Part shown: one piece after another, positions 61,372 to 64,000 of the stretch
Numbering within the stretch: the first letter of the stretch is position 1
How the letters are laid out: each line of letters opens with the position of its first letter
Source of the DNA: Streptomyces sp. NBC_00670
Lineage (GTDB): Bacteria; Actinomycetota; Actinomycetes; Streptomycetales; Streptomycetaceae
Assembly (NCBI RefSeq): GCF_036226765.1
Contig: NZ_CP109017.1
Location: 744,001 to 808,000 of the forward strand
DNA length: 64,000 nucleotides
Direction of reading: 5' to 3'
Translations under genes and position numbers: made by a program
The notes under the pieces: model-generated
Told to the model about the DNA's origin: nothing
The model's input: the letters and a program-made list of their open reading frames with translations, nothing else
Database searches by the model: none

Positions 61372-61887
61372 ATGCATGCGAAGGACATTCTCATCGACGC
61401 GTACAGCCGCATCCGGGAAGAGGTCCACGCCGCCGTTGACGGCCTCTCCCCCGACACCCTGAACGCGCCCCCCGCCGACTCCACCAACTCCATCGCCTGG
61501 CTCGTCTGGCATCTCACCCGCGTCCAGGACGACCACGTCGCCGAGGTCGCCGGACGCGAGCAGGTCTGGCTCTGCGCGGACTGGCAGAAGCGGTTCGCCC
61601 TCGGCCTCCCCGCCCAGGACACCGGCTACGGCCACACCCCGGCGAAGGTCGCCAAGGTGCGGGTCGACTCGGCCGACCTGCTCACCGGCTACTACGACGC
61701 CGTCCACGAACAGACCCTGGCCTACCTGCACGGCATCGGTGCCCAGGACTTGGACCGGATCGTGGACGAGCGCTGGGACCCGCCCGTCACGCTGGGTGCG
61801 CGCCTGGTGAGCGTGGTCTCCGACGACCTCCAGCACGCCGGCCAGGCCGCCTACGTACGGGGGCTGCTGGAGGCCTCGGCGGGCTGA
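61372..61887 (+). CDS. DinB/mycothiol-dependent (DUF664) family protein
   Basis: 171 residues, four-helix bundle. Family phrases are VDGLSPDTLNAPPADSTNSIAWLVWHLTRVQDDHVAEVAG and LVSVVSDDLQHAGQAAYVRGL. The metal-ligand histidines are H in WHLTR and H in LQHAGQ. Such proteins include thiol-S-transferases using mycothiol. No ribosome site is clear at the ATG. Confidence 0.87.
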   Translation: MHAKDILIDAYSRIREEVHAAVDGLSPDTLNAPPADSTNSIAWLVWHLTRVQDDHVAEVAGREQVWLCADWQKRFALGLPAQDTGYGHTPAKVAKVRVDSADLLTGYYDAVHEQTLAYLHGIGAQDLDRIVDERWDPPVTLGARLVSVVSDDLQHAGQAAYVRGLLEASAG

Positions 61888-61892
61888 GGCGG

Positions 61893-62981
61893 TCAGGACC
61901 GGAGCACGGCCGCGTACCCCGGCAGCACCACGTCCTCGATGAGCGCGCGCCGCTCGTCGTACGGCAGGAACGCGCTCTCGAGCGCGTCGACCGTGACCGC
62001 CCGCAGGTCCGCGGCCGTCCAGCCGGCCTCCCGGACGAGCAGTTCCATCTCGCGGGTCATCGTCGTGCCCGACACCAGCCGGTTGTCGGTGTTGAGGGTG
62101 ACCCGGAAGCCGAGGTCGCGCAGGGCCGTGATCGGGTGCCCGGCGATCGAGCCGGCCGCGCCGGTCTGGAGATTGGAGGTCGGGCACATCTCCAGGGCGA
62201 CGCGGCGGTCGCGGATCCAGCTCGCGAGACGGCCGGGCCGGCCGTCCACGATGTCGTCCATGATGCGGACGCCGTGGCCGATGCGCTGGGCGCCGCACAC
62301 CTGGAGCGCCTGGTGGATGCTGGGCAGTCCGTGGGCCTCACCGGCGTGGATGGTGAACGGCATGTTCTCGCGGCGCAGAAGGGCGAAGGCGTCGAGGTGG
62401 TCGGCGGGCGGGAAGCCGTCCTCGGCGCCGGCGATGTCGAAGCCGACGACGCCCGCGTCCCGGTACGCCACCGCCAGTTCGGCCACCTCGTGGCAGCGGT
62501 CGAACATGCGCATCCCGCAGAGCAGCGTGCCCACGCGGACCGGGGTGCCGTCGGCCGCCGCCTTCGCCATGCCGGCGGCGAGGCCCTCCTGCACGGTCTC
62601 CACGACCTCCGCGAGGCCCAGTCCCCCGTCGACCATCAGCTCCGGGGCGTAGCGGACCTCGCCGTAGACGACACCGTCCGCGGCGAGGTCGAGCACGTAC
62701 TCCTCGGCGGCGCGCAGCAGGCCCTCGCGGGTCTGAAGGACGGCGAGGGTGTGTTCGAAGGTGGCTATGTACCGCACGAGGTCGCCGGAGCCCGCGGCCG
62801 CGCGGAACCAGTCGGCCAGGGCGGCCGGGTCGGTGGCGGGCAGGGGGTGGCCGACGCGTGCGGCCAGCTCGACGACGGTCGCGGGGCGCAGCCCGCCGTC
62901 GAGGTGGTCGTGCAGGACGGCCTTGGGGAGCCGGCGGAGGGTGGCGGTGTCGAGGGTGACGGGTTCGAGGGTGGTGGTCAT
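61893..62981 (-). CDS. add: adenosine deaminase
   Basis: 362 residues with the ADA metal site: [10 protein letters not shown] (first H-x-H), H in [10 protein letters not shown] with catalytic E, H in [12 protein letters not shown], and N-T-D in [15 protein letters not shown]. It deaminates adenosine or deoxyadenosine to inosine forms in purine salvage. The phrase [10 protein letters not shown] supports ADA over AMP deaminase. A VOC gene lies 45 bp upstream. Confidence 0.93.
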   Translation of the reverse strand: MTTTLEPVTLDTATLRRLPKAVLHDHLDGGLRPATVVELAARVGHPLPATDPAALADWFRAAAGSGDLVRYIATFEHTLAVLQTREGLLRAAEEYVLDLAADGVVYGEVRYAPELMVDGGLGLAEVVETVQEGLAAGMAKAAADGTPVRVGTLLCGMRMFDRCHEVAELAVAYRDAGVVGFDIAGAEDGFPPADHLDAFALLRRENMPFTIHAGEAHGLPSIHQALQVCGAQRIGHGVRIMDDIVDGRPGRLASWIRDRRVALEMCPTSNLQTGAAGSIAGHPITALRDLGFRVTLNTDNRLVSGTTMTREMELLVREAGWTAADLRAVTVDALESAFLPYDERRALIEDVVLPGYAAVLRS

Positions 62982-63026
62982 GCCGGTCTGTACTGCCTGT
63001 CTCTGAGTGGTCGGTGAGGTCGTTGT

Positions 63027-63431
63027 TCAGGTGGTGGGGGTGGCGGGCTGGAGGAGGTCCCAGCGGTTGCCGTAGAGGTCCTGGAAGACGGCGACCGTGC
63101 CGTACGGCTCGTGCCGGGGCTCCTCCAGGAAGGTGACGCCGGCGGCGCGCATCCGGGCGTGGGCGCCGGCGAAGTCGTCGGTGTGCAGGAAGAGGCCCAC
63201 GCGGCCGCCGGTCTGGTCGCCGACGCGAGCGCGCTGCGGGTCGTTCTTGGCGCGGGCGAGCAGCAGCCCGGTGCCGCCGGCGGGCGTCCCGGCGGGTTCG
63301 ACGACGACCCAGCGGGAGCCGTCGGGGCGGGGCGCGTCCTCGACGAGCCGGAAGCCGAGGGCGTCGGTGTAGAAGCGGATCGCCTCGTCGTAGTCGGCTA
63401 CGACGAGGGTGACCAGGGCGATGCGGTTCAT
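63027..63431 (-). CDS. VOC-family (glyoxalase/bleomycin-resistance-like) protein
   Basis: 134 residues: NRIALVTLVVADYDEAIRFYTDALGFRLVED then SRWVVVEPAG and AVFQDLYGNRWDLLQ with the C-terminal Asp/Gln. A single VOC repeat that should dimerise. Directly upstream of the adenosine deaminase gene on the same strand and probably cotranscribed, without obvious metabolic link. Confidence 0.85.
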   Translation of the reverse strand: MNRIALVTLVVADYDEAIRFYTDALGFRLVEDAPRPDGSRWVVVEPAGTPAGGTGLLLARAKNDPQRARVGDQTGGRVGLFLHTDDFAGAHARMRAAGVTFLEEPRHEPYGTVAVFQDLYGNRWDLLQPATPTT

Positions 63432-63556
63432 GGGCACAGGTTATACGTAACACGGTGCGAGTGCGTGGCATGGTTGAAGATCACGCCGGGGCGTGCGGTC
63501 CCGGCGCCCGCAGCGAAGGCGTCCTTCACCGCCTCCCCCCACAGGAGTTGAGCACG

Positions 63557-64000
63557 TTGTCCGAACTGCCGAAGTCCACCGGGGCCCCCGCCCATCAGAA
63601 CGTGACCTTCCCGAGCGCCGGTACGACGGCCCACGGGTATCTGGCCCTCCCGCCGTCCGGGCGGGGGCCCGGGGTCGTCGTCATCCAGGAGTGGTGGGGG
63701 CTGACCGACCACATCGCCGACGTCACCCGCCGGCTGGCCGCGGAGGGATTCGTGGCCCTCGCCCCCGATCTGTACGGCGGCAATGTCGCCCACGACAGCG
63801 ACGAAGCCCTGCGGATGATGCGGGCGCTGCCGGTGGCGCGCGGGGTGGAGCTGCTGTCCGGGGCGGTCGACCATCTGCTGGGGCTCCCGGAGGTGACCTC
63901 CGGGACGGTCGGGTCGGTCGGGTTCTGCATGGGCGGCGGGTTCGTGCTGTACCAGGCGGCGGCGGACCCGCGGGTGAGCGCGGCGGTGCCGTTCTACGGC
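63557..64000 (+). CDS. dienelactone hydrolase family protein, partial (C-terminus outside window)
   Basis: 148 residues visible from a TTG start 9 bases after AGGAG. The alpha/beta-hydrolase is clear: GVVVIQEWWGLTDHIADVTRRLAAEGFVALAPDLYGG, and the nucleophile elbow GFCMGGGFVLY with catalytic Cys as in DLH. The His and Asp lie beyond the edge. Divergent from the VOC/adenosine deaminase pair. Confidence 0.87.
   Translation, partial: MSELPKSTGAPAHQNVTFPSAGTTAHGYLALPPSGRGPGVVVIQEWWGLTDHIADVTRRLAAEGFVALAPDLYGGNVAHDSDEALRMMRALPVARGVELLSGAVDHLLGLPEVTSGTVGSVGFCMGGGFVLYQAAADPRVSAAVPFYG

Overview
The window is chromosomal DNA of a high-GC actinomycete, almost certainly a Streptomyces. The evidence is about 72-75% GC by eye, strong third-position GC bias, many GTG starts with 4-base ATGA/GTGA gene overlaps, and Streptomyces-restricted families (streptophobe-like membrane protein, DUF5133- and DUF6479-like proteins). 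It also carries a dense sigma-B/F-type regulatory network and a ClpP3/ClpP4-PopR-like locus. No rRNA, tRNA, CRISPR array, insertion sequence or prophage was seen.

Layout. 1-5254: a LysR fragment and a minus-strand operon of a carboxymuconolactone-decarboxylase-like protein plus a complete ribose-type ABC importer, divergent from a cupin; the shared promoter region carries four spaced decamers. 5474-10753: an apparent aromatic-acid catabolic unit (MFS importer, type I extradiol dioxygenase, 4-oxalomesaconate tautomerase-like and CHA aldolase-like enzymes, GntR regulator). 10754-14231: DoxX-like protein, glycerol facilitator, GAF-ANTAR regulator, carboxylate-amine ligase.

14526-30650: a large regulatory island. 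A soluble hybrid kinase with six HAMP-type repeats and a PAS/GAF/ANTAR PP2C phosphatase precede a SigB-family sigma factor with a matching SigB-type promoter. Then come RsbV-, RsbR-, RsbS- and RsbT-like proteins, an ATPase-phosphatase fusion, an RsbU-like phosphatase and further ATPases that may be anti-sigma factors. This is a stressosome-style partner-switching module.

30935-49510: mixed metabolism and housekeeping, namely an acyl-CoA ligase, TauD-like oxygenase, membrane glycosyltransferase, ATP-dependent DNA ligase, MFS exporters, a LysE/ArgP pair, AIM24- and AlkB-like proteins, a TetR/DHA2 efflux pair with tandem operators, an FAD monooxygenase, an RNase H and VOC proteins. 49613-51513: two adjacent clpP genes (the second lacks the catalytic histidine) and a convergent PopR-like regulator ending in LAA. 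51523-57136: a frameshifted GNAT relic, a second SigB-family sigma factor, a response regulator/PP2C/anti-sigma operon with a SigB-type promoter, and a PRC-barrel operon. 57198-64000: streptophobe-like protein, aldo-keto reductase with a divergent LysR gene, DinB-like protein, adenosine deaminase, VOC protein and a truncated dienelactone hydrolase.

Five copies of a composite GC-rich intergenic repeat are scattered through the window, and several perfect hairpins mark convergent gene ends.
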